Origin: Jaapia argillacea MUCL 33604
Taxonomy: Eukaryota; Basidiomycota; Agaricomycetes; Jaapiales; Jaapiaceae
Length of the DNA: 64,000 nucleotides
Reading direction: 5' to 3'
NCBI GenBank assembly: GCA_000697665.1
Contig: KL197709.1
Coordinates: 2,851,599 to 2,915,598 of the forward strand
The translations under genes and the position numbers were made by a program. The notes below the pieces were generated by a model that ran no database searches, was not told the DNA's origin, and was given only the letters and a program-made list of their open reading frames with translations. Positions 19,752 to 31,926 of this stretch are shown in pieces (the stretch's first letter is position 1; each line of letters begins with the position of its first letter).

Positions 19752-21683
19752 ATGGCTGGGATCTCCCCCGAAGCACTGTCTGCTCTACAGAGTGACTCTC
19801 AATACTCGTTATCCTTCATTAGCGACTCCACTGCATCCAATCTGACCGGCGTCGGTCGCACCCTGGGGTTATTCTACTCATCAGCCGGACGTCAACTGGA
19901 ATTTGGTATTGAGAAACTGGTTCGATTACGACAACGACAGCGCCAGGAGAATCTGATTAGGCAACACATCCGACAGCTTCAGGTCGCCTATGATGCCCGT
20001 CTATTTGCTTCCGGAGTGTCACTGAAGGACGACATTGAGGTGTACGTGTCTACCCTCTTTGCTTGAGTAACAAGAAATTAAAGTATTTCTTAGCCTCACA
20101 GCCATGCTTGAACAAACCAAGTTCACAAAGGATCTGGTTTCCAAACTCCCAACTTCGGAAAGCCGACCGTCTTCAACTCTTAACGATTTGATGAAGGTGG
20201 GCCTGTCACCTTGCCGCTGCCTAAGTCTGGCGTTAAATCTAGGATATTCCAGATGTTGCCCAAGCTGCCTATGGGAAGCAAACGACAGTTACTGAGGGCG
20301 ATTAGGGATTCTGAGGAAGAGATAAACCGCAAGTTGAAAAAGATTTTCGCAAGGGATTCCAATGAGAATCACATCTATCAGTTTACCCAGAAAGATGCCG
20401 ACGATGTGCTGAGCATAATGCTTCAGGTATGACTGACCACTATTGGTTCGGTCTGGTGAAATTCCACTGACAGAAATTCCAGATAGTCGATCGGTTGTGC
20501 GTGTCCATTGAAGACATGGGTCTTTCTCCATTAATACAAACCAATCCACTGGCTCAAAGCAACGGTCGATCCCTTCTGAACCCTGCGCATCGCTTAACAG
20601 TCAACCTCACTGGGTCGAGTCGAGTCTTGCGGTCGGCGCTCAAGGCTGCCGAAGAGTCAGAAGATACGCCTATGTTGGCCGTCGAGGAGGTCAACTTCTC
20701 CGACGTGATGATCGACTATTGTGGCTCCAGAGTTGCCGTGAGGCCAACTCGTCCGTATCGGATGTCGGAGAAGACGGTGAGTTTTCTGCGATCGGGATGC
20801 AATCATTATCCGGATTGACAACCTCTTGCACAGTTTCTTCAATCACTCCTTGACTGGAAAGGCTTGGACCACCTTTTCATCGTCCCGTTTCTTGGCGTTG
20901 GTACCGACCCGTCTGGGGTAGTCTACATTTTGTCACCCTGGATGGGACTTGGCAACATCCTGGATTACCTACGTGAAGTTGGCCCCCTCAATGCAGACGT
21001 TGACTATACGGTCTGTCCTTTTTGCTCGCTTCCGCCTGGCCACTTCTTTTGACCACGTAAAATAGCTTCTGGGAATTGCGCTAGGGCTGGAATACCTTCA
21101 TGATAGACAGATCATACATAGTGATTTGAACTCCGTGAGTGATCTCTATCAGCTACTCGCAATCGGGTTTTCATGAGTTTTGATTACCAGGGGAATATAT
21201 TCGTCGCTGGTCCACGCCATGTACGAATCGCTCACTTTGGACTCAGCAAGTCTAACGAGTATGTCGGTGGTGATGGACCTCTTACCATTGGTACTCTACA
21301 ATGGATGGCACCGGAGTTGCTATCACTACGTGGAGAGCCTACGCCCTCCAGCGATATCTACTCCTTCGCTATGGTTTGCATTGAGGTCAGTGATCCATAC
21401 CATTTGCACTCCCCATCGAACTTCTGAGTTCACGCTTCAAAAGGTATACACACTCCAGATACCTTTCCCCAACCTGCCCCTCCTTCATGAGTCGGTGATC
21501 TACGATGTCCTCAAGGGTGTTAGACCTGCCCGCCCTCTTGAAGACCCTTCGAAGCCGTTGATGTCAGACTCCTTGTGGAGCCTCGTCCAATGGTGCTGGG
21601 CTCAGGATCCTGAAGATCGACCTTCCGCCAAAACTCTTGTTCAGGCTCTCAGACGGTGCATAGACCTCGACGGCAAGACTTAA
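19752..21683 (+). CDS. Tyrosine-kinase-like pseudokinase, copy 1
   Basis: A multi-exon gene. Exon 1 (MAGISPEALSALQSDSQYSL, then SNLTGVGRTLGLFYSSAGRQ) is spliced through a phase-2 junction to LTAMLEQTKFTKDLVSKLP. This N-terminal region of about 250 residues is shared with the next gene and is helical in appearance. The kinase-like domain begins near EVNFSDVMIDYCGSRVAVRP. The VAIK lysine appears replaced by arginine (VAVR), and the usual glycine loop is poor. The catalytic loop is HSDLNSGN (Asp and Asn kept), but DFG reads HFG (RIAHFGLSK). GTLQWMAPELL, SDIYSFAMVCIE and LWSLVQWCWAQDPEDRPSA are intact TKL features. With the VAIK lysine and the DFG aspartate both changed, it is probably inactive or atypical. 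Fungal TKL-like families of this sort are expanded in agaricomycetes. Partner and role unknown. Confidence 0.85.
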
Positions 21684-22050
21684 TTTTGAGTTGAATTCTG
21701 AAGGTTCTATGTCATCTATAACCACTCGACGTATGGTACCTAGTCGATGTTGTGCTTTCTCTGTATTTGCATCGCGTAATCTGAGATCTTGAGAGATGTC
21801 ACCGCTTCCAGCTGCGCCCAACTTGAGTCAAATGAATTACAACGCTCGTACGAAAGTTGATAACAAGCAGTCCTTGACGTGGACTTGGTGAACTTGATTC
21901 TTGAAGCTTGAAGGTCGTCTACCGCGTTGTATATGCATGGCATGCTGTGCTGCTATGCTTTGCATCTACCCACGTCTATGACTTTAGTGCCCCTGTCATG
22001 GCGCTGCATCGTCGAGCTCGCCGTTGTTTATTACCCACCACAGCGGTCCC
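21684..22050. other. Spacer between tandem pseudokinase genes
   Basis: Holds the 3' end of copy 1 and the promoter of copy 2. No gene seen. Confidence 0.45.
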
Positions 22051-24028
22051 ATGATTGCGAATCTCTCCCCCGAAGCACTAGCTGCCCTTGAAGCTGATTC
22101 CGAGTACTCTGTGTCTTTCGTCAGTGATTCCACTGCTTCGAATCTAACCGGAGTCGGTCGCACTCTCGGACTATTGTACTCGGATGCTGGGCGGCGACTC
22201 GAGGGCGAGATTGAGAGGTTTCTACGGACACGACAGCAACAACGCATCGAGCGGGAGCGACTACGGCGACTACGGGATAGCAATGACCTGGTTTTATTCA
22301 CTTCAGACGTATCGCTGAATGATGAGATTGAAAAGTAAGCATCTTCTGCCCGTCCTTTTTCTGTCGACGTAGAGAGTAACCCGGCAAATTGGATTGTAGG
22401 CTTCAAGTCACACTGGAGAAAATCAAGTCTGCGAAGGAACTCATCGCAAGAGTTGCTCCCCCAGATCAAGATCATAAATACTTGACTTTTGATGATGTCA
22501 AGAAGGTATTGCCTGTCATCATTTGGACCACGACTGCTAGTGAAGTTCTATGTAGATCTTCTCAAAAATTTCCTTCGGCAGGAAGAACAAGTTACTGCAC
22601 GAAATCAGGACTACAGAGACGCAAATAAACTATGGGATGAGGAAAATTCTGGATCCCAGTTTTGATACCAGTCGTGTGCGTGACTTGCGCGGAAAGGAGG
22701 CAGATGATTTTCTCAATTTAACCTTGAAGGTCAGATATCATTAACTCCTGTTCGATTTCAACTCGCTGACACATGGACCAGGTCGTGGACAAGCTACGAT
22801 TGCTCGTTGAAGAAGAAGACAGAAGAGACTTAACACTGGACAGCTTCAAGGCTACCCACCAGTTCGAGATGGCACGCCTCGTCAATGCTCACTACTTGAC
22901 AATCAGCGTTTCCGAGGCCAGCGGTGTCTTACCTTCGTCCCTCACCATTTCAGGTGTAGCTTATGCGAGGTCCAAAGAGCCTCTCCCCGTGGGTGTGTCT
23001 TCTGACATCTATCAGTGCCTGCATTATGGATGTAAGGTTGCTGTGAAACGTCGGCGTGTGTATCGTTCGTTTAATCTGGAATGGATATCAATTGTCCGAG
23101 TGAGCTCTGTTTCCTGTCATGTGTATGTTGAGGCCCGTCGTTGACCTACATCAGCGCTGTTGGCATCAAGAAGCCCTGCTCTGGCGTGGCCTGAGTCACC
23201 CCCACATTCTACCATTCCTTGGGGTAGATATTGGTCAACCAGATATGGCCTTCGAACCGGGGGTAGAGACGGAACTGTTTGTAACCTTGGTTTCTCCATG
23301 GATGGAACATGGCACATTGACAGAATACTTGAAAACGACCGGATCGCTCTCCACGGATGTTGACACCTTAGTATGTCCATTCTTATCTACCAAATCCCCT
23401 CATTCATGTTCCTGGCAGCTGTTGGAAGTTGCCTTGGGCTTGAGATATCTCCATTCAAGACAGATCATACATGGTAATCTGACACCCGTAGGTAGTTTTC
23501 TTGCCTCTCGCGGATTGCCTTTGACATGACTCTCAATGACTAGGCCAACATTTACATCGACGATGCTGGTCATGTACGCCTCGCTGAATTTGGTCTTAGC
23601 GTGTTCCGCCAGCAAGGTCACGATGAATGCAGGGTGTCACCGCGGTTCATGGCACCTGAGTTGTTACGGTCCTCCGGAATCACTCCCGCAAGTGATATAT
23701 ATTCGTTCTCTCTGGTCTGCGTCGAGGTTAGAGCTGCGACTTGCAATCCAATTCGAATTTGCGCAAAAAACTCACATTTTCGATCATCGTCTCTCAGGCC
23801 TACACACTCCAACGGCCATTCCCCGATGTTAAGCTGCATGTTGTCGCTATATCCCAGGTACTGCATGGCAAGAGGCCCGGCCGACCCCCTCGAGATCCGT
23901 CGAAACCAATGATGTCAGATTCCTTGTGGAGTCTCATCCAGTGGTGTTGGGAGGAGAAACCTACAAACCGCCCTACCATAGGTTCCGTCATTGCGAGTTT
24001 GAGACTATGCAAGGAGATTGGTAGGTGA
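22051..24028 (+). CDS. Tyrosine-kinase-like pseudokinase, copy 2
   Basis: Tandem paralogue of the gene at 19752-21683 with the same N-terminal region (SPEALAALEADSEYSVSF, SNLTGVGRTLGLLYSDAGRR) and matching first intron position (EIEK|LQVTLEK). The kinase-like domain keeps the VAIK lysine (CKVAVKRRR), but the catalytic loop reads HGNLTPAN instead of HRDLKxxN and DFG reads EFG (RLAEFGLSV). Both aspartates needed for phosphotransfer are changed. The APE motif (FMAPELL), SDIYSFSLVCVE and LWSLIQWCWEEKPTNRPTI are intact. It is a likely pseudokinase, possibly a binding scaffold. A stop in the exon near 22626 implies that part of the middle is spliced out; those exon ends are uncertain. Confidence 0.83.
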
Positions 24029-24342
24029 GGGACGTGTGTTTGCAGGCACGTCTCACTCTTTTAACGTTTCGTTTGACAGTTTCGAATTTGTTTCGCTGGT
24101 TGCAATGTACTTGCTATTTACCTTACATGCCTTATGGATATAATTACTGTGGCAGACAGGTCAGAGCCTCAGGACTGCGAGCATAGATGTCCGAGTATAG
24201 TTTTCAAGATTGATCCTTGCTTGTGGCATGGGTAGCGCGTGGCGACAGGATCCAGATCTCCACGTACCTCCACGTCGATGCACCTCAAATACCTGCCTCG
24301 CCTGCGTCCAGGACTCCAGTCAGAATCCAACGCACTTTCATA
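24029..24342. other. Intergenic spacer
   Basis: Between pseudokinase copy 2 and the nucleotide-sugar transporter. Nothing recognised. Confidence 0.4.
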
Positions 24343-25839
24343 ATGACTTCCACCTCAGGGGAAATATTTCGAGGACTGTCCTTGACGCTGGTATCGGAGT
24401 GGCTCGCGAACTTGACGCTGATATTCGGAGGATGCTGCAGGTCAGACCTTCCACTTTCCCATGCCATCCCTCTAAATTCAGATCTCTCAGCAATGCTCTA
24501 ACATTGGAACAACTCACATCCAAGCACCCGAAATCCGGTTCACTGATCACCTTTGCTCAGTTTCTGCTCGTATCGTTATACAGCCTACCAAGATTCATTA
24601 CTTTCTCAAACCCCGCTGGCGGTGGAATACCATATCCTCGTCTGAAACCTAGACATGTACCGATACTGCCATACATCGCACAGGTGTCGCTCTTCTATGT
24701 CGTATCATTGTTGAACAATGCGGCATTTGGCTACAAGGTGCCCATGAACGTGCATATCATTTTTCGGAGTGGAGGATTGGTGGTGGGGATGGTATTTGGG
24801 TGGGCAATAGGTGGAAAGAGGTAAGCAAATGATCCCCTGTTTCTCATCCCGCCTTCTTTCTGTTCCTTCGGTTTTCATCTTGAACCATCGGGATGTTACA
24901 ACCTGAGGTGCATTCACTCTAGTGCAGTCGTAACGTTAATTCTCCGCTGTTTACAGATACACTCTCACTCAAGTTCTTTCCGTCGTCCTCGTATCAATCG
25001 GAATCACTTTCACAACCCTTTCCGCCTCTTCTTCCAAGCCATCCCTTTCAAAGTCCTCCATCCCCACTTCATTCTCGCTCGCTTCCCTGTCAACCGACTA
25101 TGCCAAGGGAATCGCAATCCTCTCACTTGCCTTGTTCATCTCCGGATTCATGGGTCTCGTCCAAGACTGGACTTACACCAAATACCGAGTTCGGTCTATC
25201 CAGAAGGAAACCCAGGACAAGAAGGCACTAAATGTCGCCAATGACAAGGCTGCGGTAGCAGCAGAGAAACACTCGAACGGGAATGGCAAGGTTGCGGAGA
25301 AGGCGAAGCCCAAGCCGTCGAGCCAACCGGAGCCTTGGCAAGAATCCATGTTCTACCTTCACTTCCTAGCGCTCCCAATGTTCTTCTTCGTCCGAAACGA
25401 TATCGTCTCTCAAACACAAATCCTTCTCAAAGCCGATCGTTTCTCCATTGATCCAAACCAACTTCCTTCCCTATCCCACTGGCTCCCACCCTACATCCTC
25501 TCCCACCCAATCCTCTCCCATCCTATCATCACGAAGATCAACCTAAACCTCAACATCCCTCTCATCCTACTCCTGCTAACCTCCTCCACCTCCCTTCTGT
25601 GCTCATCAGGTGTCCACCGCCTATCGATGCGCGTCTCCTCCCTAACAGTCACTCTCATTTTGGCAGTACGAAAAGCTGTGTCGCTGATAATCAGTGTGGT
25701 ACTGTTCCAGAAGGGGAAAGGAGGAGATTTGGGAATGATGTGGTTGGGAGCTGCGTTGGTGGGTCTGGGGACCGTTGGGTACTCCATTGGAAGTAGGGGG
25801 CCGAAGAAGGTCGTACCAGAGCAGAAGAAGAAGGCATGA
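24343..25839 (+). CDS. UDP-sugar transporter of the Yea4/SLC35B4 type
   Basis: Three exons. Exon 1 (MTSTSGEIFRGLSLTLVSEW, LTLIFGGCC) joins in phase to SNALTLEQLTSKHPKSGSLI, giving the GCCSN signature and TFAQF of the SLC35B family. Exon 2 continues LFYVVSLLNNAAFGYKVPMN, VHIIFRSGGLVVGMVFGWAI, then YTLTQVLSVVLVSIGI after another intron. About ten hydrophobic segments are seen. A charged cytosolic loop rich in Lys/Ala (near residues 235-265) interrupts them, and the C terminus is lysine-rich (PEQKKKA), which could act as an ER-retrieval signal. Family role: import of UDP-N-acetylglucosamine (or UDP-xylose) into the ER/Golgi, in yeast for cell-wall chitin. The family is clear; the exact sugar is inferred. 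Confidence 0.9.
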
Positions 25840-26213
25840 GTGCAGTTTAGGTGGGTGCGGTGGTACCGGCGATTTCTCGGGCGGAGGTGTTCCAGATTTC
25901 ACCGAATATTTATTGTTTCGAGAGCTCTGGTCGGTGAGCATCTATATTGATTAGGATAAGGATTCTGGAAGATTACGAAGGACTTGTGGATCTATTGTAT
26001 ATTGCAGGGACAGGATCTCCCCAAGCGTATTACACTGTGCTGTAGAGACATACACTTCATATAATGCCTACGATCTAGTCGGCGAGCATTCTGTAGTTCA
26101 TACTCTCGATACCCGAGATATTGACCCTTTATCACCGAAAGCTTTCAATGGAGGCAGGTCGCTTGCAGTAATCTCCGGAAGACGGGGCAGAACAGGTGGG
26201 AACAGGTTTGTTC
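25840..26213. other. Convergent 3' region
   Basis: Between the stops of the sugar transporter (plus) and XPF (minus). No gene seen. Confidence 0.45.
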
Positions 26214-29200
26214 TCACCGCTTGCGGTCACCCCGGTGCATAAAATCCCAACAAGCCTTACCAGGTTCAACACCCAAAATCTCCTGAACCTGCTTACAATC
26301 CAACTCACAAAACTCCCTGACGCTCCTCACCTTGCTCATCACATACTTCACATTCTTCGCCGTGATCCCGGGCAAGGATCTCAGGAGTTCTTCCGCTGCA
26401 GAGTTCACACCAGCTCCGGCATCGGGGTCTTCTTCCGCTCCGATCGCGATGGCTTTTGAGGGATCAGGCTCGGATGCGTTGAGCTTGAGGTCGTTGAAGA
26501 TGTCTGCGGTTGCGTAGGGGGAGGAGGACCAGATTATTCGAACTCGAGGGAAAGTCAGAGTCAAGAGGACGAGTTTGGACTGGATGGATGGGGCAGTGGG
26601 GGTGTCGTTTTCTGAAGGACCTCCAGGCTTCTTCTTTGGGGGGTACTTGTTTGTAGGCTTTGCGTAGGATTTCATCTCGCCGACGGTCTGAGGAGTGAAG
26701 TGGATCAGAATTACAAGGCGATAAATCGAGAAGAGGTAGGACTGTACCTCAAGTGAAAATGATTTGTGTTCCTCGAACTCGATTAGTAGGATCGGCTGCT
26801 TGTAATGCACTGACATCAATTCGCACTGTGTATAGCTTTGATCACCCACAAGTCAGCTCATCCTCTGCATAACCTTGAAATAAGTACTCACAGGCGTCCA
26901 CTGTTGAAACTCTGTACGAGATCGGGAATACTCTTCCTTTCTACGCATATATCCGGTGTTAAGATGTAATCACCAACGGTCAGAGTAGCAGGTATAACAA
27001 GCAGTTTCGACGCATGTAGCAGAGAAGGCAAGGTAGACCGAAATTCTCGCATATCCACGATAACCTAAAGATATAGTCGTTTTAGACACGGTTTGTTCAA
27101 CAGAGAGATGAGACTCACTCTGGAGGGCTCCTTATTAATTTCCTTCCTACCACCAGCCAGTCGAGTACTGATGGTCTTGATAGCAGCTTCGGTAGGGTCA
27201 TTTCTACTGCGGTCTTCTAGTATGGGTAGAAGCATGGACTTCCAGGGCATCAGTCGAGGGTAGTGCAAGTTTCACAACGAAGAAACTCACACCTCTCTCC
27301 CTGATTAGCCTTTCAAACGCATCCTTCTCCCTCCTCAACCCAACAAGGTATTTATGCTCTTCACAACTATCCCTATAAACCATAAAGTATACCCTCACCC
27401 CAAGGCCAGGGTTCGAGCTTCGATAAACCTCGATCCTTCGAACGAAATCTTGACTCGGCTCGAACATCACAATGAACTTTGGTCGGATCTCAGCCAGCAT
27501 CATATCATCGGTATCGTCGGAATATGCGCGAACGACGACGGTTTGTTGAGGAGCAAGTAGGCCAAAATGGGCGTCGAAATCATCAGCTTCAAGGGTAAAG
27601 TCGCCATCCTCAAACGTGATCAACGAAGGTCCAGCGCCTGAGTTGGCGAGATTTGCTGAAGTTGAACCGGTTTGAGTGGATAAGCTCGTAGTCAAGGAGC
27701 GTCAGTCTGGTGCTCAATGATATGAATGCGGATAAACTCACAATTGAGCTATATCATCAGCCTCGTCCCGCATTGCCTCTTCCCCAACCAGTCCTCTCAC
27801 ATCTCCACTATCCCTCTGACACTCTTTCTCCTTCCTCGCATTGGCACTGGCAGCAGCAACCACACTCCCACCGCGAACCCTCCTCCGGCTCCCAGCTCTC
27901 TCCTTCTTATCTTTATCTTTCTTCTTCAATGCTTCACTGATCTCCTCAGACTCCTCTTCGTTCAGTCCAGGAAATCCGTTACCCCCGAGCATGTTATTCC
28001 CTTGAGGCATGGCGAACACTGTCTTTCCATCAGCTTTGCGTTCGCTCAGTTTGCTCTTCCACCAGAGGTAAAGTTGCAGCTTGGCTGACATCATAGAGTG
28101 GGCCTTTCGACCTGGAGGAGAATCTGGGTCCATTGTCGAGAGGTACTCTGAGACCAGGTTGGATGTTCGAGAGGAGGAGGTCATGATGAGGACTGTATTT
28201 GTACCCGGCGTGACTGAAAAAGAAAAAGGATGGACATCGTGTGAGCCAACTGAGACTGCAGTGAAATGATAATGAAATGGGACTTACAAGTCAATGACGA
28301 CCGACCCATCGACTCCAACCTCATCATTTCCTCTTCAATCTCCGTCAACACCTCTGCCAGCGTATCCCATTTCGGCAACTCTTCAAGAATGGGAGTCATT
28401 CCTTCAGGTAACCACTCGGCCCTCTCCGTCTCCTTCTCTTTGCCATTCCCCTTCCCAGTTCCGACTAACCCTTCGCTCTCGTTCAATGCAGCCCACCCTT
28501 CTTCATCATCGTCAACCGGTGGCGGAGCCTTCGATTTAGAGGAAGAGGTTGACGTCATCACATAACACCTTCGTTTCGCTACTTGGAATATGATATTTGC
28601 GGCGTCTGTCAATAGCCAAGGTGATTGGTATTGTTTGGCGGATCCCGATGGTGCAGTGGTGTTTGCTGCAATGATGGTCTCAAGGTATGCGTGGAACGCT
28701 AGTGCATCGTACGTCAGGAGGTAACTGGGAGGGATAATACATGCGTCAATTTGGTCAGCGTATATTGTTGGGACGAGAATAACCTCAGGAGCTTCCGCAG
28801 CGTTGCAAGATCGCTGACCAGCTGCTTAGTCTTTGGACCGACTTTGTGCCATACTGGGTCGAGTTGCCTTCGGACAATCAGGTCGAAAGAACGGAAGTAG
28901 GCATTTGAGACTGTAAAGTCGTCCAGGTCGAGCTAAGGAAAAGATAGAATCAATTCATAAAGATCAGTAACGATTGCTTTCTTGGATCGTGAGGAAACGG
29001 GGTCCACCGTTGTGTTTGATCGCTTCAACTCCGCTAGCGTGGTGGTCATACATTGAACAATAGCACCATGAATGTCAAGCATAAAATCCGTGAGTTGTGG
29101 GTACAGCTCGATGACGTCGGCCCGCCTCCGTTCCAGGGAGGCTTTGACCTCCTCATGGAATCTGGAAAGTCGTTGAAGATTCGACAATTATATGGTTCGC

Positions 29201-29887
29201 TGAATTGGCTCACCTAGGATAGATGTGCACAGTCCTCAACTGAAGTTCCTTCATTATATTTCGAAGGGGTGATAATCCGCTCATGATATGCTCAGGCTCG
29301 TCTGAGAAGGCCTTAAGGAATCCGGATTGGTTCTTCTCGCGATAAAGTCGAACTATGAAAGCTTCGAGCGACAAGGGAGTTACTCTAAGATGTAATGAGC
29401 ATGTATGGTCGAAGAATTCGTGAGATGGGGGTTGAACGTACTAACTTCTCGGCGTGCATGACGAGTATTCCAGTGATCAATGGGATTGGAATGTCGGATT
29501 GTAACATGTCCACAACGAGGATCCGGGAAGTCACAGATATTAGGCCACCCCTCTTGTAGAGGTCCTGTCTAATCTTCCGTCAGCATCGTCGACCAGTCCC
29601 CAAGGAGTTCAACGGACGTACCTTTCTTTCTTCCCCATTTCATAGCCAACAATCCTGAGTCCCGGTTTCCGACATCCCATGATGCCAAGCTCTTCACCGA
29701 TGGCGCTTTCTTCTTCGGGAAAGGCGTTGACCAAAAGGACTAGCGTTTGAGGAGATTCGTAAATCTTCATCAGTGTGCAGATAATTCTGCGTAGTCCCAG
29801 CCCTCGGGCTATCAACAGAAGTTCACTTGTCGAAGGGTCATGAATCCGTTCCAAGATTGACTTGTGGAATGGGAGCAAGGACAACAT
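26214..29887 (-). CDS. RAD1: XPF/Rad1 structure-specific DNA repair endonuclease
   Basis: A large gene with a dozen or so short introns. The N terminus [20 protein letters not shown], then [20 protein letters not shown], is the typical XPF start. [20 protein letters not shown] and [20 protein letters not shown] belong to the inactive SF2-helicase-like region. [11 protein letters not shown] and an acidic linker follow. The ERCC4 nuclease core is intact: [37 protein letters not shown] with the catalytic ERK-x-x-x-D, and [14 protein letters not shown]. The C terminus holds tandem helix-hairpin-helix elements ([15 protein letters not shown]) that in the family dimerise with ERCC1/Rad10. Role: 5' incision in nucleotide excision repair and interstrand crosslink repair in the nucleus. 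The protein looks complete. Exon ends were not all fixed. Confidence 0.95.
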
Positions 29888-30416
29888 TGTCGTGTGGGTA
29901 TTACAAAGTCAAAGCCAGTCGGAAGAGCGTATGTTTAACGACGGTGGTGTCTTGGCCTGGTTCCCTGGCGCTTATCCGCTTGGTGGCAGGTAGGAGCTTT
30001 GTCGGGTAGGCTGTGTTTACGGATCGAGGACAGAGGGTGAACTGGTATGAATTGGTATGGAGCGACGTGGTCAAGGTCGAAAGATACTTTGGAGACTGAA
30101 TCAGTCAGTGACACGAGCGACGCGCTGCCGACGGCCGATGATCCTTGACTTGGATAACGCTGGAAGAATTCCTCCCTCGAAGCCTCTTGCAATTGAAGCT
30201 TTTGAAACTTGAAAACGATTGGCCCTGTTCTTTTCGGGCACGAAGCTGGTATCTTCGCCTCAGGGCGTGCTACGTCACCTGAACCAATGTTCGATTGTTA
30301 TATCCAGTGAGTTCGGCTGTATTTTCCTCCCGGCTCTCAACACTCATTATACAACTTCAATACCTGGAGATCTTCAAATCTACGGCCAAAATACGTGAAC
30401 AGGAATCAAGCCGGCG
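29888..30416. promoter_or_regulatory. Divergent promoter region, XPF / F-box
   Basis: About 530 bp between the XPF start (minus) and an F-box gene (plus). No gene recognised. Confidence 0.4.
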
Positions 30417-31745
30417 ATGGTGACCATATATTCCCTGCCTGCTGAACTGCTCTCCGCGATATTTGGCCTCTGTGTCGATGAAGATCGTCAATACCGTCAA
30501 TATCGTTGCGTTGTTCGATCTCGGAGTGTGATTTGCCTGGTTTCCACGAGATTCCGAGCCATCGCTGTTCAAACAGCTTCGCTTTGGGACACCGTTTATA
30601 TTTGTCGCACCGGACGACGCCTCTCCACATATGCTCGATACCTGGAGCTCTGTCTGCAACGGTCCAGCCAAAGTCCCCTGGACCTATTCATCAGCTTCCG
30701 GCGATGCGATCGTGGTGGGTTTTTTGACGAGGAGGGATCGAATATCGAAATTACGGACCTGCTCCGAGAGTACAATCACCGATTGTCGACGCTGCACATT
30801 CGTGTGGCAGACCATTCATCTATTCGCCACTTTTGTGAGCTCCTCCGTGGCGCCAGTGCCCCGGCTTTGGAGGCTTTCCAGGTCTCCGGTCGGGCCAACC
30901 AGCTGCTATCTGTGTTTCAAGGTGGCTGCCCACGACTAGCCTCCCTCATCGTCTCCAAAACCACTGCCTTCCCCCCATTGAGCTCGTGCCCCCCACTCCA
31001 CTCGGTCACTTCAATTTCCTTATCAGAGATTGGGCAACCCATCCCTCGGAGAGAGATTACTGCGTTGCTCATCTCACCCTCATCTCTTACATCTCTCCAC
31101 ATTGAACACGCGTCACTCGACAATTCGGGCAATTGGACATCGGTACTCCTCCCTTCATTGGAGACGTTATCATTCGGCTACGGCAATATTCCCTCATTTA
31201 TCGCCCTCATCGAATCGCCCTCCCTACAATATCTCTCCATCTCCGATACGGAAGCTCAACTATATCCCATCCTTGAACTTATAACCGAATCAGCCCGGTA
31301 TCCTCAACTCCAATCTCTTGTTTTGGACAACCAGAATCAGGTCGAATTCGAGGACTGGTGGGTCACGCACGACTTCATACGATCCACCCCACTCCTCAAT
31401 CACCTCCAGATTGTCGTCGAAGAGGAGGAACTGGACAATGCTCTTCTCTCGATGCAAGGAGTGGATCCATCAGACCCATCAGCGCCCACATACTCGGACC
31501 TTTGGCCATGTCTGAGAACGATGCGGGTACGAAACCTGACGGACATTCTGCGAACGTATCTCCTCCACCGAATCAGAATAGGTCTCCCAATAGTCCATTT
31601 GTCCATAGGAGGCGGAGAGTACTCGTACTCGCATCCTGTCATTGATCACGGTGGGGGAGAAAGGGCCCTGGTTGATTGGTTTGAATCAACGAAAGCGCTC
31701 ATTATTTCGGATCGCAACACATTACAGGTGGGTGTCCTATGCTGA
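30417..31745 (+). CDS. F-box / leucine-rich-like protein
   Basis: A single frame of 442 residues. The F-box-like N terminus is YSLPAELLSAIFGLC, ICLVSTRFRAIAVQTASLW, followed by LRR-like segments (LSTLHIRVA, LASLIVSK, LTSLHIEH, LETLSFGY, LQYLSISD). It resembles the pair at 403-3519 in domain order and in the block YLELCLQRSSQSPLDLFIS, so the three look like members of one local family. The protein ends without a recognisable C-terminal motif. Inferred role: SCF-type substrate adaptor, target unknown. Confidence 0.86.
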   Translation: MVTIYSLPAELLSAIFGLCVDEDRQYRQYRCVVRSRSVICLVSTRFRAIAVQTASLWDTVYICRTGRRLSTYARYLELCLQRSSQSPLDLFISFRRCDRGGFFDEEGSNIEITDLLREYNHRLSTLHIRVADHSSIRHFCELLRGASAPALEAFQVSGRANQLLSVFQGGCPRLASLIVSKTTAFPPLSSCPPLHSVTSISLSEIGQPIPRREITALLISPSSLTSLHIEHASLDNSGNWTSVLLPSLETLSFGYGNIPSFIALIESPSLQYLSISDTEAQLYPILELITESARYPQLQSLVLDNQNQVEFEDWWVTHDFIRSTPLLNHLQIVVEEEELDNALLSMQGVDPSDPSAPTYSDLWPCLRTMRVRNLTDILRTYLLHRIRIGLPIVHLSIGGGEYSYSHPVIDHGGGERALVDWFESTKALIISDRNTLQVGVLC

Positions 31746-31926
31746 TCATGGGGTGTTAACGCTAACTCGACACACAAGATAGCCATCGGTCTCTGATTTT
31801 TGACCCGAGTACGGACGAGGACGAACCCCAGGATTCGCTTCGGGATCGAGCGGATGAGTGATGAGGTATCTTGATCTTCCTCGGGATCTACCCACTCACA
31901 AACTTTAGGTCTCAAGATCTGTCGCA

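Noticed and set aside
27726-28184. Plus-strand frames of up to 120 codons
   Set aside because: Antisense to well-supported XPF coding exons; no protein features of their own.
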